Of a stretch of 64,000 nucleotides of DNA, positions 55,818 through 64,000 are shown in pieces; within the stretch, counting starts at the first letter, position 1, and every line of letters starts with the position of its first letter. The notes under the pieces were generated by a model that worked only from the letters and a program-made list of their open reading frames with translations, was not told the origin of the DNA and did not search any database. The position numbers were made by a program, and so were the translations under genes. The DNA is from an uncultured Gelidibacter sp. Lineage in GTDB: Bacteria > Bacteroidota > Bacteroidia > Flavobacteriales > Flavobacteriaceae. The stretch lies in the NCBI RefSeq assembly GCF_947500795.1, contig NZ_CANMTE010000001.1, positions 124,001 through 188,000 of the forward strand. Direction: 5' to 3'.

Positions 55818-55988
55818 ATGAATCATCTTATCATTATCATCGTAAGTTTTATTACCGGAGTGGCTTCAGCACACTTCGATAGTCGTCGGTTAACTTTAGA
55901 AAAAGCACCATTTACTCTCTTCAGTACAATGAGTAGAGGGGAACAGCATGTTGATTTGAATTTTGAGGATTCAAACAAAAATCTGTAG
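55818..55988 (+). CDS. Possible small secreted protein (56 residues)
   Basis: The reading frame begins ATG at 55818 and codes a typical signal peptide MNHLIIIIVSFITGVASA with an ASA cleavage site, followed by 38 polar residues. It ends at TAG 55988, 91 bases before the histidine kinase gene. The signal-peptide character argues for a real gene; the short length argues for caution. No family is recognised. Confidence 0.35.
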   Translation: MNHLIIIIVSFITGVASAHFDSRRLTLEKAPFTLFSTMSRGEQHVDLNFEDSNKNL

Positions 55989-56079
55989 AGCAAACCACTC
56001 GAATTTTTAAGCATTATAAATTCGAAAAACTTTTTCCTAATTTTAAACCAGTATTTCGAAGCCTTTTTAAGAATATCTC

Positions 56080-57399
56080 ATGAAAAACATCCTCCTTACT
56101 TTTTTTATCGGTTGTGCAGTTTTTGTTTTTGGGAATGTGCTTTATGATGGTTTTCAATTTGAAAGCTTTACAGAATTTTTACAGAGTTTTAGTTTCTACC
56201 AACTGTACGGTTTCTTATTGGGTTATTCCAATTATTATTTCTTCGCATACCTTGAAAAGTTAAGTTGGAGGGGCGAGGAGCGTTTTAAAAGGATAGGTAT
56301 CGGACTAATAGGCTCTGTGATCATTACTATGATAGGCCTTGTCCTATTAAACGGATTGCAATACGTGATTTATCGCGGGTCTTCTTTTTCCGATTTCATA
56401 CAAACCCAAACTTGGGGTAAATATAGTTTTGGATTGTGGATTACACTGACTATCGTAATTATTTTTCACGTAGTGTATTTTTATATTCGCTATCAGCAAA
56501 CCAAGATAAAAGAACAAAAAGTCATAGCCAATACGGCCAGCGCCCAATTTGAGAGTCTAAAAAATCAGATTGATCCACATTTTTTATTCAACAGTTTGAA
56601 TGTGCTGACCTCATTAATAGAAGAAAATCCGGTTAATGCGCAGCGCTTTACCGTTTCCCTGTCAAAAATATACCGCTACGTTCTAGAGCAAAAGGACAAG
56701 GAATTGGTAACTGTCGCAGAAGAATTGGAATTTGCAAAGACCTATATGAATCTGTTAAAAATGCGTTTTGAAAACAGCATCAATTTTGAAATGCCAGAAC
56801 ATTTTAATAATGAAGATGCCAAGGTGGTGCCTTTATCCTTGCAATTGCTTTTAGAAAACACCATTAAACATAACACGGTAAGCGAATCTAAACCGTTGAA
56901 CATTACCATTTCAGTTGAAGATAACCTCCTGGTTGTACGAAATAATTTACAAAAAAAAGGAGTGCTTCAAACCAGAAAAGGGGTAGGCCTTCAAAATATT
57001 GTCAATAGATATGGTATCCTCACCAAACGGTACGTGTTGATTGACGAATCAGCAACAGACTTTAAAGTGAAAATACCCATTTTAACTAAACAAACATCAC
57101 ACATGGAAACAAGATTTTTATACAATGAACAAGACGCCTACTACCGCGCAAAAAAAAGAGTAGAAGCTATTAAAGGATTCTTTGGCAATCTAGTATCCTA
57201 TTGTGTCGTCATCCCATTTTTAATTTTCATCAACTATAAAACCTCATGGAATTTTCAATGGTTTTGGTTCCCAATGTTGGGATGGGGGATGGGAATCATC
57301 TTTCATGCCTTTGGTGTATTCGGCTTCGGAAAAAATTGGCAAGAACGAAAAATTAATGAAATCTTAGAGAAAGAACAAAACTCAAAAACATGGAACTAA
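56080..57399 (+). CDS. LytS-type sensor histidine kinase fused to a C-terminal 2TM domain
   Basis: The 439-residue protein has four membrane helices (to about 135) and a His_kinase domain with QIDPHFLFNSLNVL (phospho-His167). The HATPase part has NTIKHN and GVGLQNIVNRYG, ending VKIPI. From about residue 342 a 2TM domain (RAKKRVEAIKGFFGNLVSYC) is fused in frame. Met342 is also a possible internal start (ATG at 57103). It pairs with the LytTR regulator below. The signal is unknown. Confidence 0.9.
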   Translation: MKNILLTFFIGCAVFVFGNVLYDGFQFESFTEFLQSFSFYQLYGFLLGYSNYYFFAYLEKLSWRGEERFKRIGIGLIGSVIITMIGLVLLNGLQYVIYRGSSFSDFIQTQTWGKYSFGLWITLTIVIIFHVVYFYIRYQQTKIKEQKVIANTASAQFESLKNQIDPHFLFNSLNVLTSLIEENPVNAQRFTVSLSKIYRYVLEQKDKELVTVAEELEFAKTYMNLLKMRFENSINFEMPEHFNNEDAKVVPLSLQLLLENTIKHNTVSESKPLNITISVEDNLLVVRNNLQKKGVLQTRKGVGLQNIVNRYGILTKRYVLIDESATDFKVKIPILTKQTSHMETRFLYNEQDAYYRAKKRVEAIKGFFGNLVSYCVVIPFLIFINYKTSWNFQWFWFPMLGWGMGIIFHAFGVFGFGKNWQERKINEILEKEQNSKTWN

Positions 57400-57713
57400 T
57401 GGAACCTAATTATTTTGAAAAGGAACGTTACGAACGAGCTAAAAAACGGGTCAAACAAATCACCGGATTTTATACACATTTCTTGGTATATATAGTGATC
57501 AATATAATGATTGTCATCTTAAACTTCCAGCAATTGGATTCCGGAGAAAGCTATTTTAAATGGCAGAATTTTACCACACTGTTTTTCTGGGGCATCGGAC
57601 TTTTAGCCCACGGATTGTCCGTTTTTATGCCATATATTATACTGGGTAAAGACTGGGAAGAACGGAAAATTAAGGAGCTTATGGAAAAGGAACGCAAAAG
57701 TAAATGGGAATAA
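57390..57713 (+). CDS. 2TM-domain protein
   Basis: The 107-residue protein has a helical charged start (RYERAKKRVKQITGFYTHFL) and two membrane helices (about 27-47 and 62-85), ending in a charged helix. It is the same domain as fused to the kinase above and overlaps it by ten bases. Such 2TM proteins flank LytTR systems in Flavobacteriaceae, and their role is unknown. Confidence 0.85.
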   Translation: MELMEPNYFEKERYERAKKRVKQITGFYTHFLVYIVINIMIVILNFQQLDSGESYFKWQNFTTLFFWGIGLLAHGLSVFMPYIILGKDWEERKIKELMEKERKSKWE

Positions 57714-57776
57714 TGCCCATAAAAAAGATCTAAGATATCTCACAACTCATTACCTAATACTTAATACTAAATAAGC

Positions 57777-58532
57777 ATGGACGTCATTATTATAGAAGAT
57801 GAAAAACCATCAGCAAGACGGTTGCAACGGATGTTAGGAAATCTGGATCTTGAAGCGCATACCATGTTGCATTCCGTTGAAGAATCTATTGCGTGGTTTT
57901 TAGAACATCCGCATCCAGATTTGATATTCTTGGATATTCAGTTGAGTGATGGCTTGTCTTTTGAGATTTTTGAAGCTTTGGAAATCAATTCTGCGGTCAT
58001 TTTCACTACGGCTTTCGATGCTTATGCCTTACAAGCGTTTAAACTGAACAGTATCGATTATTTATTGAAACCGATTGATGAGGATGAATTGGCCAACGCG
58101 GTAACTAAATATAAACAGCGTTTGCCTGCGAAAAATCAGGTGGTGCTAGATTTTAATGACATTCGAAAAATGTTGGTGAATCCGATAGATCGCTCGTATA
58201 AAAAGCGATTTTCGGTTAAGGTGGGGCAGCATCTCAAATTGATTGCTACTGAAGATATTGAATGTTTTTATAGTGAAAATAAAGGTACTTATGCCTACAC
58301 AAATGATGGTCGGAATTATCTTTTAGATGTGACTTTAGAACAGTTGGAACCGGACTTGGAACCTCAAAGCTTCTTTAGGGTTAGTAGAAAGTTTTATGTT
58401 AATATTGAAGCGATAAGGGATATGATCAGTTACACCAACTCGCGCCTTCAAATAAAATTAAACACCTATGATGAGCAAGAGGTTATCGTGGCCAGAGAGC
58501 GCGTAAAAGATTTTAAGGATTGGTTGGAATAG
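57777..58532 (+). CDS. LytTR-family response regulator
   Basis: The 251-residue protein has a receiver domain with acidic pocket IIEDE (5-9), phospho-acceptor Asp53 in FLDIQL and Lys in YLLKPID. It ends in a LytTR DNA-binding domain (about 140-251, with FYSENKGTYAY and FFRVSRKFYVN). It is the partner of the LytS-type kinase upstream; target genes are not visible. Confidence 0.93.
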   Translation: MDVIIIEDEKPSARRLQRMLGNLDLEAHTMLHSVEESIAWFLEHPHPDLIFLDIQLSDGLSFEIFEALEINSAVIFTTAFDAYALQAFKLNSIDYLLKPIDEDELANAVTKYKQRLPAKNQVVLDFNDIRKMLVNPIDRSYKKRFSVKVGQHLKLIATEDIECFYSENKGTYAYTNDGRNYLLDVTLEQLEPDLEPQSFFRVSRKFYVNIEAIRDMISYTNSRLQIKLNTYDEQEVIVARERVKDFKDWLE

Positions 58533-59705
58533 TTATTCATCAATCCTATTCTCATCAAATGCTGAAGGGAGTAATTTCGGGATAAACTTGATAAATAAAG
58601 GCAGTAAAAGCGCACCTCCTGGCAACATAAAGATGGCTAAACTTGGTATCGATTTAAAGATGTCCATCAATTGTTCTTGAACTTTTTTATGTTCAGCCGC
58701 TGTGAGTTCGCGTGTGGTGGACTTGGTTAAAAGCACCATCAATTCTTTACTCTCTTTTAATTCCTGTAAAAGTCTTTTGCTGTTTCTGCTAATCAGCTTC
58801 ATGACCATCTTGCTCGAGTTGTCATAAAAACTCTGCACAAAATTTTTAGATCCTAAGGCAGCAATTTTACTTTTATTTGAGCTATAAAAAAGGTCAATAT
58901 CCACAATAGACTGCGTTAATACCGCTAATTCCAGATCTAGATGTTCACAAAATTGAGCTAAAAACAGGTTCTCACTCTTGTCAATCACATTATCTGTCCA
59001 GGATGCCATGCAGGCAATATCAATGATATACCGTTTTTCTAAAGAGGTCTTGAGCGTGGCGATGGCTTCACCATAATCTAAAGGGCCGTTGGAATGGTAG
59101 CGTCTTGATAATTTAAAGAGCTTGGTTAAACTGTCGTCATACTTACTCTTTTGCAGTTTCGATTCAAAAACTTCTATGACAATAGTCTCAATAGACGTTT
59201 CAATGTCTTGTAGATATTTGTCTGAAACGGTGTTAGTGTCCAAATATTTCTGATACGCTAAGACATCTACAAATAAAAGGGCATTGGTAATGAAATAATT
59301 GAAATTCTTGGTAAACACGTTGTCATCAATATGTACGCGTTTCTCAATAAGGTCTTCCAATAGCGCCGCAGATTTCTTTTTGATTAACAGGGATTGAAAA
59401 ACGGAAGTTTTACTGACAGTAATGGCACTATAGAAATTGATAACCGTGTCTATGAATTTTTCTTCGGAGGGGTTTCGCTTATAAAAATAGAAAAACGCCA
59501 GTATTAAATTGACTTTACACAATTCTTCGTCGGTCAGGTCTTTCTTGGGAATAGCATTGCTGACAACGTCCACATTACTACCATAAATAAATCCACACTG
59601 CTTAAGTTCCTGATAAAAGCTTTCAAGAGTATTGTTCAGAAAAGTTTCATCTACAGAAACTTCCTTCAGTAATTTTTTAATCCAACCAGAGGCAGAGGGA
59701 TTCAT
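58533..59705 (-). CDS. LETM1-related biofilm-associated protein
   Basis: The 390-residue protein is mostly alpha-helical. The C-terminal 60 residues (FKSIPSLAIFMLPGGALLLPLFIKFIP) match the LETM1 membrane-segment motif. This type of protein in Flavobacteriia is called LETM1-related; a link to biofilm has been reported, though the mechanism is unknown. The stop abuts the LytTR stop (58532/58533), tail to tail. It is monocistronic. Confidence 0.8.
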   Translation of the reverse strand: MNPSASGWIKKLLKEVSVDETFLNNTLESFYQELKQCGFIYGSNVDVVSNAIPKKDLTDEELCKVNLILAFFYFYKRNPSEEKFIDTVINFYSAITVSKTSVFQSLLIKKKSAALLEDLIEKRVHIDDNVFTKNFNYFITNALLFVDVLAYQKYLDTNTVSDKYLQDIETSIETIVIEVFESKLQKSKYDDSLTKLFKLSRRYHSNGPLDYGEAIATLKTSLEKRYIIDIACMASWTDNVIDKSENLFLAQFCEHLDLELAVLTQSIVDIDLFYSSNKSKIAALGSKNFVQSFYDNSSKMVMKLISRNSKRLLQELKESKELMVLLTKSTTRELTAAEHKKVQEQLMDIFKSIPSLAIFMLPGGALLLPLFIKFIPKLLPSAFDENRIDE

Positions 59706-59766
59706 AGTCGCTATTCAATTAGACTGCAAAGATACTTTTAAAAATAAATTTGCGCAGTTTTTTATG

Positions 59767-59787
59767 TTAACAAAACTTTAACAAAAC
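59767..59787. promoter_or_regulatory. Direct repeat TTAACAAAAC x2 upstream of the DUF4331 genes
   Basis: TTAACAAAAC occurs at 59767-59776 and 59778-59787, an 11-base step, one helical turn. It lies about 65 bases before the ATG at 59852, where an activator or alternative sigma factor could bind. No TAnnTTTG box is nearby. Confidence 0.35.
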
Positions 59788-59851
59788 CGGCCTCTTTAAT
59801 TTTCCGTAGGTATGCACAGAGACATTAATAATTAACAAAAATCTCATTATT

Positions 59852-60502
59852 ATGAAAAAATCAAAACTTTTATTAGGAGCAGCAGTTATCGCGGTAACGG
59901 GCTTCTTCGCAATTGCGGCAGATCATATTGATGCGCCAGCAGTTACAGGTGGTACAAATGACATCACCGATTTCTATGCCTTTCAAGGGCAGAACACTAA
60001 CAATATTGTTTTTGTAGCCAACATTCAGGGACTTTTATCTCCTACGGCAACTCAAAAGGCAAAATTTGATGAAAACACCATGTTGGAAATTAATATTGAC
60101 ACCAATGGTGATGCGATTGAAGATTTAGTCATCCAAGCTATTCCTAAAGATGGCAAAATGTATTTCTTTGGTCCAGTTGCTCCCGGGCAAACAGGAATGA
60201 GTAGTACGGTACGCACCTCAGGGACAATGTCTAGTGTAGACATTACACCAGCGGGTTCAAATGCTATGGTAGCGACTAATGCAGGCATGAGCTTTTTTGC
60301 TGGCCCACGTGATGATCCCTTCTTTTTTGACTTTGATCAATATACCGCAATTTTAGCTGGTAATGCGAGTGGTTTTAATAACCCAGGAACAGACAAATTT
60401 AAAGGTACAAATGTGTTATCAATTGTGGTAGAAGTGCCAAAATCAATGATTGGTGGTAGTGGAAATATCAACACATGGATAGAATCAAAAAGAAAACAAT
60501 AA
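59852..60502 (+). CDS. DUF4331 protein, N-terminal half
   Basis: The 216-residue secreted protein (signal peptide to about residue 22) has the DUF4331 start: ADHIDAPAVTGGTNDITDFYAFQ. It ends at NTWIESKRKQ. Full DUF4331 proteins are longer and continue into the part found in the next gene. DUF4331 is a periplasmic beta-rich domain of unknown function. It is 19 bases before the second half. Confidence 0.85.
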   Translation: MKKSKLLLGAAVIAVTGFFAIAADHIDAPAVTGGTNDITDFYAFQGQNTNNIVFVANIQGLLSPTATQKAKFDENTMLEINIDTNGDAIEDLVIQAIPKDGKMYFFGPVAPGQTGMSSTVRTSGTMSSVDITPAGSNAMVATNAGMSFFAGPRDDPFFFDFDQYTAILAGNASGFNNPGTDKFKGTNVLSIVVEVPKSMIGGSGNINTWIESKRKQ

Positions 60503-60521
60503 ACTCTAAAAAACTTATATT

Positions 60522-61070
60522 ATGAAATTCAATAACATAAAAATTGCTGCACTAGCAGTATTGGTATCATTAACTGCATATAACTGTAGTAATGACGACG
60601 ACGCGATGGATAACTCAGGACCTGACTTTTCAGGCAACTACGTCCAAGAAGATCAAATGGCAAGGCCAGCGATTAACACGGTATTTGTAACAACTGGGAA
60701 CAAAGATGCTTTTAATACAACGGTGCCTTCTAAACAAAATGCTGCTTTTCAAGCTTCATTTCAAAGTAGATTACTTGCTTTAAATTCTGGATATACTACA
60801 AATGCATTAGGCATGGATGCTGCAACTTTTACCGGTGCGCTGGCTACTGATGTTTTGACGGTTTCCTTAGATGGAAAAACTACATTTTTTGACGGTACGA
60901 ATGTCTTAACAGGTCGTGCATTAGCTGATGATGTGATTGACACAGAATTACTCCTGATTTTTGGTGGCCCAACAGGTGGCGATAATGGTGCTGTAACGAG
61001 TGATAATGTAAGTGCGAATGATAAACCATTCTCTAATTCATTCCCTTACTTGGCTGCGCCTCACATGTAA
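60522..61070 (+). CDS. DUF4331 lipoprotein, C-terminal half
   Basis: The 182-residue protein has its own lipoprotein signal (TAYNCSND, Cys22) and continues the DUF4331 domain: DQMARPAINTVFVTTGNKDAFN and a late block FGGPTGGDNG near the end with FPYLAAPH. Together with the upstream gene it makes a complete domain in two exported chains, likely to form a complex. No sign of a frameshift, since each chain has a start, signal and stop. Confidence 0.82.
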   Translation: MKFNNIKIAALAVLVSLTAYNCSNDDDAMDNSGPDFSGNYVQEDQMARPAINTVFVTTGNKDAFNTTVPSKQNAAFQASFQSRLLALNSGYTTNALGMDAATFTGALATDVLTVSLDGKTTFFDGTNVLTGRALADDVIDTELLLIFGGPTGGDNGAVTSDNVSANDKPFSNSFPYLAAPHM

Positions 61071-61152
61071 TTATATAATCCCTGAATTCGCACTCACGTT
61101 AGTTCAGGGTTATTTTACAATACTCATAACAAAAACTCAAAAACTCAAACTC

Positions 61153-62442
61153 ATGAATCCACACTATATCTTATCACTTTTTACTTTGGTGACCCTAAGT
61201 AGTTGTAGCACATCTCCAAATAAAGTTAGCAATGTTTCAGATTATAATGATTATCTGAATATTGCAGAAAACAAAACGATGATGGATGCGCAAAAAGACT
61301 ACGATTTTTGGACTGCAAAATCTGCAGAGGCTCATAATCCATATTCTTATGCAAGTCAGATTGCAAATTCACAGTCGGCTTTATTTGCTACAACTGGAAA
61401 TATCGATTACTTAAAATCAGCCGAAGCACATTTAGTTCAACTGAATCAATCTAGCAACTACAGTGTTTCTGGCCCAATGAAAAGCTTAGCGGCCAATTAC
61501 ATATCACAACATAAATTTAAGGAAGCTTTGCAATTATTAAACAAAGCTGAAATGAATGGTGATAATCTTGTCGGCACTCAAAAAATGTTGTTTGATGTGC
61601 ATTTGGAATTAGGCAATTATCAACAGGCAAAATCTTATTTGGAAAAATTTGAAAACATGTCTGATTTCGATTATCTGATCCGACTATCAAAATGGAGTGA
61701 CCATCAGGGCAATTTGAATGCTGCCATTACCTATATGGAGAAGGCAAAAGCAATTGCCGAAGCATCCAATATGGATGGTGTCAAACAATGGTCTTATACC
61801 AACTTGGCCGACTTTTACGGACATGCCGGTAGAATTGAAGATTCTTACAATCATTTTTTAAAAGCATTGGAACTTGATCCAAATGATGCTTATGCTAAAA
61901 AAGGCATTGCATGGATTGTTTATTCCCACGAGAAAAATGCGGATGAAGCTTTACGTATTTTAAATTCAGTGATGAAAGATTATCAAGCTCCCGATTATTA
62001 TCTGCTAAAATCTCAAATTTTTGAATTTAAGGGAGATATGCTTGCTAAGAATGAACAATTGGCCCTCTATCAAAATGCCGTTAAAAACACTGCTTACGGT
62101 GCCATGTACAATCAATATAACGTGCAATTGTACACCCAGGAGAATCATAATTTGCTGGAGGCCATTGCCATTGCAAAAACAGAAATCGAAAATCGTCCAA
62201 CGCCACATTCCTATGATTTATTGGCTTGGTCTTATTTTAAAAACGGACAATTGCAAGAAGCATTACAATTGACTAAGAACAATGTATTAGGACATACTTC
62301 GGAACCTAAGGCGTTATACCATAGTGCTGAAATATTAAAGGCTTCCGGTAATTTAGAAAAAGTAAAGGAACTCAAGCCAGATCTCATGGCAAGCGCATAT
62401 GAATTGGGACCGATAATGGCAGAAAAAGTAAGCCAACTATAA
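61153..62442 (+). CDS. TPR-repeat lipoprotein
   Basis: The 429-residue protein has a lipoprotein signal (LVTLSSC, Cys18) and about seven or eight TPR-like repeats (for example NHFLKALELDPNDAYAKKG, QALQLLNKAEMNGDN-like units). TPR domains bind partner proteins, here probably on the periplasmic face. The ATG at 61153 is preferred to a start at 61012 that would overlap the DUF4331 gene. It is 12 bases from the TonB gene. Confidence 0.82.
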   Translation: MNPHYILSLFTLVTLSSCSTSPNKVSNVSDYNDYLNIAENKTMMDAQKDYDFWTAKSAEAHNPYSYASQIANSQSALFATTGNIDYLKSAEAHLVQLNQSSNYSVSGPMKSLAANYISQHKFKEALQLLNKAEMNGDNLVGTQKMLFDVHLELGNYQQAKSYLEKFENMSDFDYLIRLSKWSDHQGNLNAAITYMEKAKAIAEASNMDGVKQWSYTNLADFYGHAGRIEDSYNHFLKALELDPNDAYAKKGIAWIVYSHEKNADEALRILNSVMKDYQAPDYYLLKSQIFEFKGDMLAKNEQLALYQNAVKNTAYGAMYNQYNVQLYTQENHNLLEAIAIAKTEIENRPTPHSYDLLAWSYFKNGQLQEALQLTKNNVLGHTSEPKALYHSAEILKASGNLEKVKELKPDLMASAYELGPIMAEKVSQL

Positions 62443-62454
62443 AAGTGGACCCCT

Positions 62455-64000
62455 ATGAAACTTGTAAATTTAACAACATTGTTTGCGGTGTTGGGTGGTA
62501 TCGCTCTGGCGCATTCCCAACAAATAAAAGGTAAGATTACTGATCAACAAAACCAACCCTTAGAAGCCGCTTACGTATATAATATTAACAGTAAAAGTCA
62601 TGCCCACACGTCGGAAAACGGTGTGTTTATTATCGAAAACAATAGGGTAGGTGACAGTCTAAAAATAGGACTGTTAGGCTACGAAACTAGAATTATTGCT
62701 ATGAACGATTCCAACTTTTCACAGTCAATCACCACAATTCTTCAAGAAAAGGCATTTCAGTTGGATGAGATGGTGCTTACAGAAGAGCTGAATCCGGTAA
62801 GTACAATCAGTCGTTTAGATTTGAATACCAATCCCCTGAATTCCTCCCAGGAAGCCTTGCGGAAAATTCCAGGTTTGATTATCGGTCAGCATGCCGGTGG
62901 CGGTAAGGCAGAGCAAATATTTTTGAGAGGTTTTGATATTGATCATGGTACGGATATTTCCATTTCAGTAGACGGGATGCCAGTAAATATGGTTTCTCAT
63001 GCCCACGGACAAGGGTATAGCGATTTGCATTTCCTAATCCCAGAAACCGTCAATAAGATTGATTTTGGAAAAGGCCCCTATTCTGCGAAGCATGGCGATT
63101 TTGCCACTGCGGGTTATGTCGATTTTTCAACGCGAGATGTTTTGAAAGAAAGTTCAGTATCCGTCACTGCAGGACAGTTTAGTAGTTTGCGGACCTTAGG
63201 TTTATTCAATCTATTGGAAACTACGACAAATCAAAATGCCTATATCGCAGCCGAATATTTAGCGAATGATGGACCTTACGAATCCCCTCAAAACTTTGAT
63301 CGGATCAACATTTTTGGGAAGTATGTGGTGTTTTCTCCCAATAATGATAAGCTATCCTTAACAGCGTCGCATTTTACAAGTGGGTGGGATGCTTCCGGGC
63401 AAATACCGCAGCGTGCTGTTGATAGTGGAATGATTTCAAGATTTGGAGCCATTGACGCTACTGAAGGTGGCGAAACGGAACGCACCAATTTAAATGTGCA
63501 ACTCAGCAAGCGCTTATCCAATAAAACAACGTTTAAAACCAACGCCTATTATTCGCATTACGCATTTTTACTGTATTCTAATTTCACCTTCTTTTTAGAA
63601 GATCCTATTAACGGTGATCAAATTAAACAAAAGGAAGATCGAAACATATTCGGCTTGAATACGTCACTAATGCACGATACCAATTTAGGAAACACGCCAT
63701 TGACGTTAACCTCAGGTTTAGGCTTCAGAAACGATAGGGTAGATGGTATTGAGTTATCGCACACCTTAAACAGAAGCACGATTTTAGAACACCTGCAATT
63801 GGGCGATTTAAATGAAACGAACGTGAATGCCTTTATAAATGCCGAATTTGAATTAGGGAAATTCAGAATTGCCCCAGCCTTACGTTTGGATTATTTTAAA
63901 TTTCTATACCAAGATCAATTGCAAACAGAATACCAAAATCTTTCAGAAACTAAGGCCATAGTGAGTCCGAAGTTGAATTTTTACTGGGATGTAAAAGATA
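62455..64000 (+). CDS. TonB-dependent receptor (partial, runs off the window)
   Basis: The 515 visible residues have a signal peptide (to about residue 22), a carboxypeptidase-like domain (KGKITDQQNQPLEAAYVYN) and a plug with LRGFDIDHGTDISISVDGMP and NMVSHAHGQGYSDLHFLIPE, followed by the first barrel strands. The FDIDHGTD and HAHGQGY motifs, with their histidines, recall TonB receptors of metal or chalkophore uptake. The 3' end is outside the window. It belongs to the DUF4331/TPR operon. Confidence 0.88.
   Translation, partial: MKLVNLTTLFAVLGGIALAHSQQIKGKITDQQNQPLEAAYVYNINSKSHAHTSENGVFIIENNRVGDSLKIGLLGYETRIIAMNDSNFSQSITTILQEKAFQLDEMVLTEELNPVSTISRLDLNTNPLNSSQEALRKIPGLIIGQHAGGGKAEQIFLRGFDIDHGTDISISVDGMPVNMVSHAHGQGYSDLHFLIPETVNKIDFGKGPYSAKHGDFATAGYVDFSTRDVLKESSVSVTAGQFSSLRTLGLFNLLETTTNQNAYIAAEYLANDGPYESPQNFDRINIFGKYVVFSPNNDKLSLTASHFTSGWDASGQIPQRAVDSGMISRFGAIDATEGGETERTNLNVQLSKRLSNKTTFKTNAYYSHYAFLLYSNFTFFLEDPINGDQIKQKEDRNIFGLNTSLMHDTNLGNTPLTLTSGLGFRNDRVDGIELSHTLNRSTILEHLQLGDLNETNVNAFINAEFELGKFRIAPALRLDYFKFLYQDQLQTEYQNLSETKAIVSPKLNFYWDVKD

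Noticed and set aside
55823-56014. Minus-strand frame of 63 residues before the kinase gene
   Set aside because: It has no family pattern and overlaps the better plus-strand frame with a signal peptide.
60502-60522. Frameshift between the two DUF4331 halves
   Set aside because: Each half has its own start, export signal and stop, with a 19-base gap, so two genes are more likely than one broken gene.
1-64000. tRNA or rRNA genes, prophage, insertion sequence
   Set aside because: I looked for T-loop sequences, transposase or integrase motifs and phage structural genes and found none.

Overview
The window looks like a chromosomal segment of a marine-type Flavobacteriaceae (Bacteroidota). The DNA is AT-rich, ribosome binding sites of the Shine-Dalgarno type are absent, and several genes carry the Bacteroidota promoter -7 box TAnnTTTG. 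The gene content is typical of the group: TonB-dependent receptors with N-terminal carboxypeptidase-like domains, long NusB, a PUR-alpha-like DUF3276 protein, 2TM-domain proteins, and a BatA-type MoxR/DUF58 cluster. I see no rRNA, tRNA, transposase, prophage or CRISPR array. Genus cannot be fixed from this window alone.

Layout. 1-1.7 kb: oxidative stress pair oxyR/dps, divergent, with a candidate OxyR operator between them. 1.75-7.84 kb: DUF58, MoxR ATPase, DUF4350, DUF4129 and SpoIIM-like genes in one tight minus-strand operon, with a divergent RDD gene. 7.84-8.45 kb: a gene-free stretch holding a tandem hairpin repeat. 8.45-25 kb: mostly single housekeeping or accessory genes (TRIC channel, M3 peptidase, cyclophilin, CoA pyrophosphatase-type Nudix, acyltransferase, ECF sigma factor with membrane partner, a frameshifted endonuclease/exonuclease/phosphatase gene, Cys-rich copper-storage-like protein, bacterial GH3, a membrane-anchored kinase-fold protein, M14 peptidase). 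25-45 kb: ABC exporter, leucine-dehydrogenase-like enzyme, nusB, yajC, pepT, a large TonB receptor, pyrD, HMG-CoA lyase, a porin plus FMN-binding protein plus four-helix membrane protein group, guaB, Gre factor and FrnE-type DsbA.

46.2-55.4 kb is the most unusual part. Three different ATP-grasp ligases, a GCS2/YbdK carboxylate-amine ligase, a class I glutamine amidotransferase, an M17 aminopeptidase and two esterase-D-like hydrolases lie together. Five of them form a compact minus-strand operon that faces three plus-strand genes. A ParDE/RelBE-like toxin-antitoxin pair sits in the middle, bracketed by two direct copies of an interspersed palindromic element. I infer a pathway that makes, modifies or recycles a small peptide or amide, with unknown product.

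56-64 kb: a LytS/LytTR two-component system whose kinase is fused to a 2TM domain, a LETM1-related protein, then a DUF4331 pair (one domain apparently split over two secreted proteins), a TPR lipoprotein and a TonB receptor that runs off the window. Start codons were chosen by inspection; several genes use TTG or GTG because no ATG is available.
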